From Anaeramoeba flamelloides (Eukaryota > Metamonada > Anaeramoebidae), in assembly GCA_027625915.1 (NCBI GenBank), contig JANTQA010000029.1, forward strand, positions 7,874,001-7,938,000: a stretch of DNA of 64,000 bases. Direction: 5' to 3'. The translations under genes and the position numbers were made by a program. The notes under the pieces were generated by a model. That model searched no databases. It saw only the letters and a program-made list of their open reading frames with translations, and was not told the DNA's origin. This document shows, one piece after another, positions 1 through 11,789 of this stretch (position 1 is its first letter; the number at the start of each line of letters is the position of its first letter).

Positions 1-1189
1 ACCAATCTTCTAAAATAGGGCTTTGGTGGATTTTTTTTTTTCATTCTTGTTTTCAACAAATTTATTTGGAACGGTGATCTTTTGTGTTTGGTCTTTCAAA
101 AGAAAATATTTGTTTCAAAGAAACACCTTTTCGGGTATATTTTTTTGGTTTACTCTTAAATTAATTTCAATTATTTTCATAAACATCTCTTGGATCCAAA
201 AACTAATTTAAAAAAAACCAAAAAATTGAATCAAAAAAAATGTTCAAAAAATCGAAAAATGAAAGATTCAACTCTGGATTACTTTAGTTCTTTTTCTTGA
301 ATGAGAGAGCAGTAAATGTTTTTTTTGGTTTAAAAGTTTCGATATCTTGTGGAACTCAAAAAAATATTTTTCAGTAAGGTTTTCAAAATTAAAACTTTTA
401 AAAAATGTGAAAATGTACTTCTTTCCTAAAAGATATATAACAATTTATGAAAATGATTGTAATTTTCAAATTATTATTCTCAAAAATAATAATAATAATT
501 CATATGATATAATGTGACATTTGATGAATAACATGTTAATCATTCTTTTATAATATTTTTACATTATTATTAATTATTTTTTAAAATATTTATTAAATTT
601 ATAGAACAAATTATGGTATTTGGATTTCGAAAAATTTAACAGATGGATCATCTAATTATTGTGAAACATTCAATAATAAACAATTATCAAAAAAGAAAGA
701 TTTCAAGATATCAAGGATAGAAGTATGGGAATTAATTGAACTGTAGTGTTTTGAAATCTTTTTCTAACAATGTCATTATAATAAAAAAAAAGTTTGTAAG
801 AATATAGGGAATTATACATTCATTATTATTATTCACTTTAAAATTCTACTCAACAATATTAATTTTAATAAAATTTTTTTTTTATTAATAATATACTTTA
901 AAAAAAAAATAAAATAAAAAAATAATTACATTTTATAAATTTTATTAAAAAAATTCTTTTAATTTATCCCACAAATCTTTTAAAAAAGTTATATTTTACT
1001 TACCATTTAGTGTTTCAAAATAAATTTGATTCCATATATAATTCAATTTTGTTAAGAAATTAAATAAGAATTTCAAAAATCCTTTTTCTTTTTTTAGATC
1101 ATAGATCCGAAAAAAAGACAAGTTATTAAATATTTTTTTGTTATTAGCGATTTCTTTGGGTAAAAAACTAGATCTTTTGCAACAATGTA
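1..1189. other. AT-rich DNA without a recognised gene
   Basis: Only short ORFs typical of random AT-rich sequence are present, and no RNA gene or clear repeat was recognised. The stretch ends at the TA dinucleotide that flanks the Tc1-type transposon. Confidence 0.5.
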
Positions 1190-1971
1190 AACTCCATTCC
1201 ATAATTTTGGACACACCAAATATAAAAAACGGAGAAAAAATCCCTATTGAGTTAGCATATTTTCAAGAAAGAAACAGGGGCTATTACTAATTGGAAATGT
1301 TAACATTTATTTGTTTTTTGTAACTCTTTATAAACTAAAAAATAAAAATAAAAACACAAAATAAAAAAAAAGTGTGTCAAAAATTTTGGTGAGAGCATAA
1401 CAATTTTTATTTTTTTTTTCCTAAATTAAAAAAACCCATTTATTGATTGACCTTGTCGTTCAATTACTAAATTGATTCTTTTTGACATCGAGAGTACCAA
1501 ATTTTCTATTATTTTCCAGGGTATGCCCTCCCAAACTTTTATTATTTCAGCGATAAATTCTTCCTCATTATTTGGTTGTGTGTCTTTTAAACGGTTATCC
1601 ATAATACTCCAAAGATTTTCAATAGGATTTAAATCTGGAGAATTTGGTGGCCAAGGATTCAAAACATTACATCTTTGTGTTAAATACGACATTGTTTTTT
1701 TTGAAGTATGTGGCCGTGCGCCATCTTGCTGAAATATCCATTCCCATTCCCCATATTCTCGATTTGCAGATTTGATTATTTTTGAACCTTTTATGATATC
1801 ATTAATATACGTTTCTGTATTTACTGAAGAATCAATGATAATCAAATCAGTTTGAAGTCTGAAACCAATTCCTCCCCATATCATAATTTTCTTTGAAAAT
1901 TTTTTCTTTTCATCGAAAACAGAATCTTTTATATTAAAATTAAGAAAAAAATTATTTAATAAATAACAAAA

Positions 1972-2004
<33 letters not shown>

Positions 2005-2652
2005 ATCATATTCTTTGCTCATTCTCCATATTTTTCTTCTTTTTTTGATTTAAATAAAACCATGACTCATCTGAAAAAATCACTTGCCTCCAATCTGTTT
2101 TCAAAGATTCGTGGTCGTGTGCAAAAAATGAGTCTCTTTGCTTTTTGTAATTCATTTAAGCTTTGTCTTATCCTTGGTGGTTTGTATTGAAATTTAAGTG
2201 ATTTTCTAATTCTAAATATTGTGGTTTGTGAACAACCCAAATTAGGAAACCTTTCTTTACATTTTTTTGATAACACAAAGCAACTCATTGAACGATTTTT
2301 TTTTGTTTGTTGTTCAACAAAATTTTTCAATTCTTGTGTTATTTTTTTTTTTTTGTGGTCCTGTTTTTTTGTTGTGAATTCTTTTTTCTGTGTTCCATAT
2401 CTTTAACCAATAACGAACTTTTGAAATCCCAATATCTAATTGAAAAGATATTTCTCTTATTGAAAATCCTTGATTATTTAAGGATAAAATATTTAGTCGA
2501 ATTTCTTGTTGATTCATTAAATGTGTAAAATGAATAAAAGATTAAAAAATGAAAATTTTCTGAAGAAAAAAAGTATCCCCAAAATGAACTTAATATAACT
2601 TATTGTATTTCATAATGGATTTAAAGTGTGTCAAAAATTATGAAATTTAGTT
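1190..2652 (-). mobile_element. Tc1-type DNA transposon, decayed
   Basis: A 1463-bp element flanked by TA on both sides (1188-1189 and 2653-2654), the target duplication of Tc1/mariner elements. The ends are imperfect inverted repeats of about 28 bp: AACTCCATTCCATAATTTT at the left and, read on the minus strand, AACTAAATTTCATAATTTTT at the right, both followed by GACACAC. A sub-terminal copy of the end motif (GTGTGTCAAAAATTTTGG) lies near 1370. The length is normal for Tc1. The transposase inside is broken, so this copy is not autonomous. The 525-530-bp MITEs elsewhere in the window share its terminal ~200 bp, including the motif near 1370, so it or a sister copy probably founded them. Confidence 0.88.
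1426..2517 (-). pseudogene. Tc1/mariner (IS630-type) DDE transposase, frame-broken
   Basis: The reading frame is split into at least four pieces on the minus strand. At 2517-2314 is an N-terminal helix-turn-helix (GFSIREISFQLDIGISKVRYW). At 2330-2067 is a second DNA-binding/linker part (CSQTTIFRIRKSLKF). Near 2065 a short piece carries the first catalytic Asp (FSDESWF). From about 1910 to 1426 is the catalytic core, with the second Asp in QQDGARPHTS and the Glu in SPDLNPIENLW. Exactly 34 residues separate that Asp and Glu, the D34E spacing of the Tc1 family. Frame changes separate the pieces, and a long A/T run at about 1970-2000 (poly-Phe if translated) interrupts the core. It would cut and paste its element at TA sites if intact. 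Confidence 0.88.
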
Positions 2653-2654
2653 TA

Positions 2655-4976
2655 TATATATTTATGTATATACGGTATATTCAAAAAAGTGGTATATTTA
2701 ATTTTTAATTTTTTCTTATAATTTTATATTTGTAAGCAGTTGTATTTGTAAATTGATAAGGATAAATAAAGAGGGATATTAATATGTACTGGATTGGTAC
2801 CTGTTCTGTTTTTTTTTTTTTTTTTCGATATCTGATCAACAAAATATTTATAAAAAAAAATACCCCCAAAAAAGATTTCACCCAAAGGTGGACAGCCAAA
2901 AATAAAAAAATCACTTTTTTTAAGAGTCAACCGACACATAATTGAATAGAAATAAGAGCAATAATAAAATTCTGATTGTAGTTGTTATTCATAAAAGAAA
3001 TACCTGCAGAAACTATAAATTTTTCAAAAAATAAAAATGTTAAAAAATTTTTAGTCCCACTTTCATTGGAATGTCTCGTGTAAAATTTTCAGAATTTCTA
3101 TGGAAAATTAAAATTGTTGACAATAATATTTTCTAATTTTAAATATATTGATTTTGAAAGAAATTAAAAATTTTCACTTTACTTAAAGTTAATTTGGGGT
3201 TTCAAACATTTTTTTTATTTCGAATTAACTTTTTTTAAAAAATAATAAGAAAAAAAAGAAAAAAAACAAAAAAAAGGCAAAAAGTAAAAAATGATTTCCA
3301 TCTAAAACATAAAATTTTATTTTTGAGAAGAATAATAGATTAAACTCAGAGAATATATTCTATTTCTTGAATCAAACTGGAATTTTTTACTGAAATAGAG
3401 TTTATAACTTTCTATATTTAAAAATAATTTGTGGATTATGGTATAATTCTTTGTAAAAAGTCATTTAACTTTGTCTTAATGCGATTAAGTTCCAGTAGAT
3501 ACATGTCTGGAAAATTTTATATGGGTGTAATTTTCATTGATATTCTTGATTCCTGACATTTGAAAAAGTTTTTTACAGTGTATTAATTGTACTTATATAA
3601 CACATGACCAAGGTTTTTTCTTACGAAAGTTATTTATTTTTTGGAGAAAATTTAAAATCTTATACATTTATTTACAAATATCAGCCATTTTCAATCAAAT
3701 ATAAAAATAAGTCATAGTGAATGAAGTATCACACTTAAACCCAAGTAAATTTTACATTTTGATGCTTATCATGAAAAAAAAAGTATATATACAATCAGTT
3801 AAGAATCTGTAAATAACTACATTTTTAAAAAAATTTGTGATAATTTGAATTTTAATCAAATAGAAAATTTATTCATAATTTTTGTTTAAAAATACTTTAT
3901 ATATGTATATATATATATTAGAGAAAAATAAAATGTTACTTCTCTTATAATTAAATCAATTTTGTGGAAAAAATATAAACTTTTTATTAGAGAAAATTTG
4001 GTATAATAAAATTTCAATAAAAACTTGTAATATGATAAAAGATACAACCAGATTGTTAAACATAAAAGATAATTTTAATTTTTTCATTCTATTAGATTAT
4101 TATGAAGATTAACAACTCTTTGGAAAAATAATGATTATAATGAAAAAAAATATATATATCTCAAATTATAACTTAAAAAATCTTTGATAAAATTGAGATC
4201 AGGAAATTTTGATAAATTTTCTTGATGTAATGTAATAAAATCTTATAAATTTACTTATTATTGATTAATGATGAATAACTATTTGAGATATTTTCTGGAG
4301 ATATAACAAAATTAATGTTAATAAAGATTTTTCACAAATGACTAATCGGACTGTTTTGGAAATACATTTAGATAACAAGCCCGTTACAAAAATCTAAATC
4401 CTGTATTTTTTTCAGTTTTAGTTATTTTAAGCTAAAAAGATATATATATATATATAAGGACTTTTTTGGATTTAAATTGATTTTAGATGGTATATATTGG
4501 AGTAACATAATAGTTCAATAATATTAAATTCTATTGTTTCAAAATTTTGGGCATAATTTCAAATTTTGAGATTAAATGATTTTTGTTATAAAACTTTTAA
4601 AAATATTCTTTTCCTCATTTTGATAACAATTTATAATCATTTTTTCTTGTTTGTAGATTAATGTCACTCTATTACTTTATTACTTTAATTTTTTCAGTAA
4701 TCCAGTATTTTGACTATAGGTTAAATTTGTTAATGGGTATTAGTTAAAAACACGGGTTTGTTATAAAAATGTAGATTATAATTCATATACACCAAAAAAA
4801 TATATTGTAAATATTAATAGACCATAAATTTATAGATTTATTACAATGATCACAATCAAAAATTGTAATTTTAGAATATTTTTTTTAATTTTCATTTTCA
4901 AAATAATATTTATAGACTTGTTTAATATGTGTGGTATAATAAAAAAGTGTTTCTTATATATTTATATATATATATA
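2655..4976. other. AT-rich DNA without a recognised gene
   Basis: There are no convincing ORFs, only short TA microsatellites (about 3900-3920 and 4440-4458). A motif at about 2675-2700 (CGGTATATTCAAAAAAGTGG) resembles the end of the 32308-34951 element and may be a relic. Nothing else was recognised. Confidence 0.45.
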
Positions 4977-4978
4977 TA

Positions 4979-5175
4979 CAGTAAGTTTCACTTTTAAGGC
5001 ACAAACTTTCAACGAAATTTAAGGCACAAAAAAATCTCAAATTAAGGCACAAAATTTGGAATTTTTTTTTTTACGATTTATTTTTACTAGAATTTGAATT
5101 TTGTGCTTTAATTTGAGATTTTTTTTGTGCCTTAAATTTCGTTGAAAGTTTGTGCCTTAAAAGTGAAACTGACTG
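4979..5175. mobile_element. Palindromic MITE, copy 1 (CAGT ends)
   Basis: A 197-bp element that is almost entirely an inverted repeat: two arms of about 85-90 bp around a short AT core. The ends read CAGTAAGTTTCACTTTTAAG and, on the other strand, CAGTCAGTTTCACTTTTAAG. TA flanks both sides (4977-4978, 5176-5177). TA duplication and no coding capacity fit a Tc1/mariner-type MITE. The arms repeat the block AAGGCACAAA. This is the best-preserved of four copies (others at 10080, 43749 and 60890). If transcribed it would fold into a long hairpin. Confidence 0.88.
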
Positions 5176-5177
5176 TA

Positions 5178-7530
5178 TATATGGTCTATATGTCCTTAAT
5201 AAAATTAAGCACTATTTTTTTTCTGATTAATATTTTTCGAAATATAGCTTATAACTTAATTTTGTTAACCACTTTGATAAAATTTTTTAGAATAAAAAAA
5301 CTCTCAATACTTGAATATCGAAAATATTTTTTGAAATTACTTTGCACTTTTTTATATTTTTTTGAAAAATTGGGGTTGAGAAAATTTTGAAATCAAAGAA
5401 TAAGTTAAAATATTAAATTAAGTTATTTTCCAGTGATTTTATCTTTTTAGTTGAACTTTTTTTTCAATTTTACCATTTATAAATAAAAAAACCATTTGAA
5501 GACCAAATTAGTCCCTTTTATGAAAATGAAATCCCCATAATTTAGAATTTAATTTAGTAAATGAGTTAAAATAAGATAGTATCTCTAAAAATATCAATAA
5601 TTTCAACTTTGAATTCAATCATTTTGGTAAAAAATGTTTTCAACAAAAAGTTTAAATGGAAAATTTATTAATTTTTATTTTTCCATTTTGTATTTTTAAT
5701 TTTTTTTGGAAGGTATTTGATCAGTTTTCAATTTTTAGTGTTTTTTGGGAGGTAGGAAAATATAATAAACGATAAAAGAAAATTGTAATTAATCTTAAGT
5801 AAAAATATTGTTGTTAAAATAATACTTGTAGTAAAGTTTAATAATGTGTTTTAAAAGAAAAAGTGCGTTTTTTTGTTATAAATGACTATATATTAACTGA
5901 TCAAATAAACCAACAATAAACCATAAGTAAATATTTTATTGGTTTTTTAAGGTTATATTATTTTAAAAAAAGAAATTATACAACTGATGGACCAATATAA
6001 AAAATTTATCTTACAAAAATAGATAATTTTCGAGGAAATTGTGAATCGTCAAAAAAAGAAAAAAATTCATATAAATAGAAAAATATTACAAAAAATTTTC
6101 AACAAAGTACATTCCTAATTGAAATTGGTGTTAAAACACCAAAGATTTTACTTCAAAATTGTTTTGAACCTGGCCATATTATTGTATAAATAATTAGATA
6201 TTGAATTGTGGCAAGAAGAAAAAAGAGCCGGGTTTTTATTTTGGAACATAGTTATTAGACTTTTCGCCCAGGTTTTCTTTTGATCACTTTTCTTTGGCAA
6301 ATCTAGGATAGAAACATAAATAAAAGTATTTCAGTATTTAATAATTCAGTCTGATAAATTCAAATATATAGAACAAAATTTGTAGATCAATTTCTATTTT
6401 TGTAATCTCGTAGATCAACTTTGAAAACAACTCAAAAGAATCTTTTGAAGTCAAACCAATTTTAAAAAGTTTTCTTTGTATTTAAATCAATAGAATGCTT
6501 TCTTCAAATGATATGTAAAAAAAATTCAAAAATGGAATCAGAATTAAAAATTTTCAGATATTTATTTGAATTTATCGGTATTTGGAATCTCCAAAAATAA
6601 CTATTTTTTTTCATAAAAATTTAAATTTGGACAAACCATAGGGATTACAACATCTCCCTTAAATAATAAAAAAAAAGTAACTATTTTGATAATTTTTTAC
6701 CTTGATAGATTAAATTAATAATCATCAACATAAAAACCCAAAACTGACTAGTTTTGTGATTCCTTTTTGTGAAACTAATTGTATCATCAATATATTAACA
6801 AGGTGTCTTTGTAATAATTTATCTTAATAATATATTCGTTAATTATTTATTATTTTAAAAAAAACAATTTTTTTGGCAACTCATCAACGTCTTGCAACAA
6901 ATTTAAGATTGATATTTTTCAACTTTCAAAGTCTGGATATTGGTTTTTAATCTTTTAAAATGGACTTGAAATTCAGATTTTATGTTGAAATATTTGGGTT
7001 TTTTGACAAAAACAAGGATCTTTTTTAATTGAAAAGATCAACCAATAGTTACTACTTTATGAATCTGATTTAGTGAGACATTTGACTGATTGTGAACTAA
7101 TAATGACTTACGTTCAATAGAACAACCAGGTCATTTTAATTTGAGACTTCTCTGTGGAGAAACCATTCCATTCATGATAAATAATTTAGAATTTTTGGAA
7201 CGTAAAAAAAAAAAGAAAAAAAAAAATAAAAAGGTTTAATTAGAATTTTACTTTTTAATTAAACAAAAAATTTAGAACAGGAAAAATTGTATTCCTGAGT
7301 GTTTTCATAATAATTCCATTTACAGTTTTTTATTCATTAAAACAAGACCAAAGTTTAGGTATTGTTAGAATAAAAAAATGTGAGTTGTAAATAGGAAAAT
7401 TAATAAGTACGTTAAGTGTGTGAGGTAAAAAAATTTCAATTAAAACACACAAAAAGTAGTTACGTCAAAAAAGACAAAAAACAATTTTCAAAAAACAAAA
7501 ACAAAAATAAAAACAAAAAACCAAAATCTT
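5178..7530. other. AT-rich DNA without a recognised gene
   Basis: All ORFs are short and AT-biased in composition. The last few hundred bases are the 3' flank of the histone gene. No RNA gene was recognised. Confidence 0.45.
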
Positions 7531-8124
7531 TTAGTTAAACAAACGGCCATTTCCTGTAATTCTTCTTGAAAGATGTAGATCACGATTCATGATTGTAACT
7601 CTTTTCCCATGTATCGCGCATAGGTTTGTTGAAGCAAGAAGATCAATTAAATAATTTTCTGAAGCTTCTTGAAGTGCTAGCATTGCGTTCTTCCTCCATT
7701 GGTAAGGCCTTAAATGGTAAGCTAAGCAACTATTCGTAATTTCTTTCACAAGCCTTGCAAAGGGAAGTCGGCGTAAGAGGAGATGTGTTGATCTTTGAAG
7801 TGAGACAATTTCTTTTAAAGCTAATTGTCCTGGTTTGTGTCTAAAGCCTAATCTATGTTTGATAAAAAGGGGTGTTAGTTTCTTTTGGTTCTGAATTGCA
7901 CGAATTTTGGAACGTGGTGTCTGTTTGAGGTTTTTTTTTCCATGTTTTTTTGTGAATTTTTTTGTTTTTTTTTTTTTTCTTCTTAAAACCTTTCTTTGAG
8001 AATGTGTTGGTTGTGAGTTCTGAGTAGATGAAGTTTCGGTAAAACTTGAACTTGTTGTTTCTGTTTCAGATCTTTCAGAAAATTTTTTTACTTTTTTGTT
8101 TTTTTTTTCTTTTTTTTTTCTCAT
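7531..8124 (-). CDS. CENP-A-like centromeric histone H3 variant
   Basis: A 197-residue intronless protein. From about residue 95 it is an H3 histone fold: αN ([17 protein letters not shown]), α1 ([15 protein letters not shown]), α2 ([15 protein letters not shown]), then [11 protein letters not shown] and α3 ([12 protein letters not shown]). It departs from canonical H3 as CENP-A does. The N-tail (1-94) lacks the H3 tail and is a Lys-rich, Ser/Thr/Glu-rich extension. Loop 1 between α1 and α2 is longer than in H3 (19 residues between KEI and LALQEA, against 15 in H3 and 17 in human CENP-A) and carries a Trp (W143), as in the CENP-A targeting domain. Family role: replaces H3 in nucleosomes that specify the centromere and seed the kinetochore. 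The start ATG at 8124 is followed directly by the basic tail. Assignment to CENP-A rather than another divergent H3 rests on loop 1 and the tail. Confidence 0.9.
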   Translation of the reverse strand: MRKKKEKKNKKVKKFSERSETETTSSSFTETSSTQNSQPTHSQRKVLRRKKKKTKKFTKKHGKKNLKQTPRSKIRAIQNQKKLTPLFIKHRLGFRHKPGQLALKEIVSLQRSTHLLLRRLPFARLVKEITNSCLAYHLRPYQWRKNAMLALQEASENYLIDLLASTNLCAIHGKRVTIMNRDLHLSRRITGNGRLFN

Positions 8125-8714
8125 TCTTTTTGAACAAGTAGTTTGGCTTTGTAGTTTTTTTAAAAAAAAATGTTTTTAATTGTCAACAATTTGCAACTAT
8201 TTAAATTGTTTGGTAGATAGTGTATATTTTTGTTAATTTCGGGCTATTTGACTTGTTTAAAAAGAAATTTTCTTTTTTATTTTGGAAAAATTTAAAAAAG
8301 AGAACAAGTTTTTTTCGATTTGTTTCCGTTTTTGATCATTGATTATTTTTCACTGATCTTGCTCTGTTTGTGTTTCAAAATGGCTAAAGGAAAAAATATT
8401 CTGAAAAAAATTGTCAAAAGGAAAAGGAAAACTGTAAAAAATTTTGGTTTTCATTTTCAATCTTCCATTAATTCAAAACTTTTATCAACAATATCTTTGT
8501 TTTGTTGAAAACAAAAAAAAAATAAAAAAAAATAGAGTTGTGTTTTCTCATTCAGCCAACAAATTAAAAAAGCAACTTTTTGAAATTTTAAAAAGATGGG
8601 GTTAGTTTAGAAAGTTAGAAAATTGTCCAATCAGAAACAAACATGAGAATTTTAAATTGGGGATTGTTAGAAAAAAGACTTTTTAGCAAGTTTTTTTTCA
8701 TGAAAAACATCATT
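8125..8714. other. 5' flank of the CENP-A-like gene
   Basis: T-rich spacer. A 42-codon plus-strand ORF starts at 8380 in fair context (ATGGCTAAAGG) and encodes a very basic peptide, but nothing shows that it is a gene. The first foldback element begins at 8715. Confidence 0.4.
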
Positions 8715-9273
8715 TTAAGGTATATAATCCCTGAAATTCGAAAAAAGATTATCTTAGGTAGGGTGTAGTGACTTGTTAGTTTGGTTCTTAGCTGATCGAT
8801 CTTGGATTTGGTATGGATTTTAATAGTGGTTCAAAAAAGCAAATTTTGACAATTTATTTTTTTTTTCTTCAAAATTTGAAATGAAGAGTGTAAGATTAAA
8901 TAGATTGGTAGGTGTTAAAGAATAAATTTCAATTTTTGGGTTGTGGAAGAAAATCTTTAAATACTTTCTTGTCAATTAACTTAATTAAAAAAAATTGTTT
9001 TTAAAAGCACCAAATAAAATTAAACCCAATTAAATATTTCAACCAACAACCCAAAAACCACATTTTTTTATAACTTAAGTTCCAGTCAATTAATCTTATA
9101 CTCTTCATTTCTGATTTCGGAAATATAATATTAAATTGTTAAAAATTTCATTTTTGAACCACTTTTAAAACTCATACCAAATCCAAGATCGATCAGTTAA
9201 GAACCAGATTAACAATTCACTACACCCTACGTAAGATAATCTTTTTTCGAATTTCAGGGATTATATACCTTAA
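8715..9273. mobile_element. Foldback element, family 1, intact copy
   Basis: A 559-bp imperfect inverted repeat with TTAA at both borders (8715-8718, 9270-9273). The ends read GGTATATAATCCCTGAAATT inward from each side, and the arms stay alignable for more than 200 bp, for example CCAAATCCAAGATCGATC in the right arm against its complement near 8795. There is no ORF. Borders can be read as TTAA (piggyBac-like) or as TA with an AGGTAT end (Tc1/mariner-like); one intact copy cannot decide. Confidence 0.75.
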
Positions 9274-9289
9274 GATTTAAATTCAGTAA

Positions 9290-11110
9290 AAATAAAAATT
9301 ATATTATTATGTATTCTGTGTGTAAAAGTGTTGTTTTGGAACTTGGTTGATCTATTTTTAAAATTGGATATGAATTTTAATAGTTATTAAAAAAGACAAT
9401 TTATTTTTTTTTTCTCCAATCCAAATTTATGGGTGTAAGACCAATTAGGATTTTAGGTATTTTAATAATTAATTACAATTCCAGGGTTGTCAATTAATAT
9501 AGTTATTTCCATTTTACTCAATTTACTAAAAAATTAAATTTGGGAATTTTAATTAATAAAAAAAATTCAAATTAAAAACAAAATTTATAAAATTTATCGC
9601 CCCTATATTTAGAAAAATTAATAAAAAGTAACAAACAAAAGAATTAATAATAAAATTAATTCAAAGTTGAAATTTTTAGTTGGACTTAAAAATTAAAATT
9701 TATAACTATGTCTATAATGAGTTGTTGTGTTCTAACAGTGTGGTGTACAAAAGTATTTCACAATAATTAAAAATCAAATTTACATATTGAAAACCAAAAA
9801 ATATTTATATTATCAGTTTAATACCGACTAGGATAAAAAAAAACAACAAAAAATAAAATGAATATAAAGATGATTTAATTAGTTTATACTATTGATCAAC
9901 TTTTTGCCACTTCCTTACTCATTCAATTTTGGCTATCTTCAAATAGTGAAATGTTGTTTTATGTTATTAAAAATAACTTTTTTGGATGATATATGAAAGT
10001 AAATAATTATTAAAATTAGATGATATGTAGGATAAATCAAATTAATTTATTCTATTTAGATCAATTATAGTAGCATATACAGTTAGTTCCACTTTTAAGA
10101 CACAAATTTTCTACGAAATTTAAGACCCAAAAAAAATTCCAAATTAAAGCACATTTTTTGGATTTTTTTTTTTACACAAATTATTTTACTAGAATTTGAA
10201 TTTTTTCCTTAATTAGTAAATTTTTTTTGTGCCTTAAATTTCGTTAAAATTTTGTGTCTTAAAAGTGGGAATGACTGTACTTATTTTGAAAAAATATTCA
10301 CAATTAAAAGAAACTATTAATAATCATCTGACTCATTCAATTTGAATGTTTTTAACAAACAATAATGATAAAAAAATTGATTTGAAAATTTCAAAATCAA
10401 ATTGGTCAATTTTTATGAGTTTGGTACTATAAAGATGATTATTTTCTCAACTTTGGACAAATAAGGACAGTTATCCATTAAGTTCAACCATTCAAAAAAT
10501 CAGGGTGATTACTAATTGTTAAATAAATATTACTATATAATCAATAACTCTACAAATAAAAGTTGTTACTAATGTTTAAAATATAAAAATTATAAAAATA
10601 AAAAAGATTGATAATTTTTATGGGCTGTCAATCCTATGAAGAATGATAGATTTATATTTTTAAATAAATGAAAAGAAATCAATCTTAATGAAATAATTAT
10701 CAACCAAGATCGTCTAATATTATTATCATTGATCAAGAACCGTGAAATATATGATTGAATGCTTAAATTTCTGAAAGAACATTTTAGTATAAGGACAACC
10801 CAAGAATAATTTATATTTATTCAATAAACATAAAATAAAAAATTATTTTTTTTCAAGAGAAAAATTCATTCAAATCTAATTAAAAATTTTGATGAAATAA
10901 TATTAAATCAAAATTAATGATAAATTACCTTCTAGTTCAAAAATCATACACCCTAAATTTGTATTTCGGAAAAAAAATAATTAAATCGCCTTTTTTGATG
11001 GCTATTACAATTAATAGGATGTCAGATATCAGTCAGTTAAGAATTTTAACGAACAATCCACCAAATTGAAGATAATCTTTTTTGCCATTTTTAGGGATTG
11101 TAAACCATTA
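9290..11110. mobile_element. Foldback element, family 1, interrupted copy
   Basis: The left arm at about 9300-9480 and the right arm at about 10930-11110 match the two arms of the 8715-9273 element (for example TCAGTTAAGAA and AGATAATCTTTTTTG in the right arm). About 1.45 kb separates them, far more than in the intact copy. The spacer includes a complete palindromic MITE (10080-10277). The left terminus is not recognisable; the right one is degraded (TAGGGATTGTAAACCATTA). It is an older copy opened by later insertions. Confidence 0.55.
10080..10277. mobile_element. Palindromic MITE, copy 2 (CAGT ends)
   Basis: 198 bp between TA dinucleotides (10078-10079, 10278-10279). The ends are CAGTTAGTTCCACTTTTAAG and, on the other strand, CAGTCATTCCCACTTTTAAG. 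It has the same layout as the 4979 copy, but with more mismatches between arms, so it is older or less constrained. It lies inside the interrupted foldback element. Confidence 0.85.
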
Positions 11111-11789
11111 GGAATATGTTTCCATGGACTAAGAAGGTGGGGTCATTTCTTATGTTATTTTTAAATCATTTCTCAAAAAGAATTTTCATTCTGAAGAAAT
11201 GGATTCAAAAATTACTACTTTCTCAATCAAAATTGAAGAAAAAAAAAATGTAAAACTTTTTTTGAACGAAAAATTTAACAAAGAAAAGACTTTAAGAGAT
11301 TTCCAAGTCCAAGATTAAATTTGAATACCTTTCAAGCTTGTTAAAATAACCAAATAAAATATTTAGAACAGTTTGAGAACTTTTTTTGTGTTTATAAATT
11401 TGAATCGGAAATTTTTTAGAGATTAGAACCAAATTTTGGTATGATCTTCAAAGTAGTAAAAATTATGTAAAATTTGTCTTTGTTTTTAATTTCAATTTTT
11501 TTTGTAATCAAAATTCTCAGTGGTCAAATTTGAAGGACATTTTAGAATTCTTTCATCAGGCAATTTATCAATCGTTTACAGTTTCCACAGAAAATGTATT
11601 CCCTAAAATCTATAAAATTTTTTTTTTTACAAAAAAAACCAAACCATTTCCAATTTTCATGTGTTTTTCAAAAGTATATGTCAAAAAACAAACTTTTAAA
11701 CTTCTAAATTTTGGTTTGGGTTAGAATCTACGTAAAAATATCGTTGACTTTTTTAGAATGTTTGGAAAAAAAAACATTTTTTTTCGAAA
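11111..11789. other. 5' flank of the phosphoesterase gene
   Basis: AT-rich spacer with no recognised gene. A 64-codon ORF at 11530 looks random in composition. The promoter of the next gene presumably lies here, but no element can be named. Confidence 0.35.

Noticed and set aside
8380-8508. Short basic ORF on the plus strand (starts MAKGKNILKK) facing away from the CENP-A-like gene
   Set aside because: Only 42 codons, no homology, and no clear continuation through splicing.
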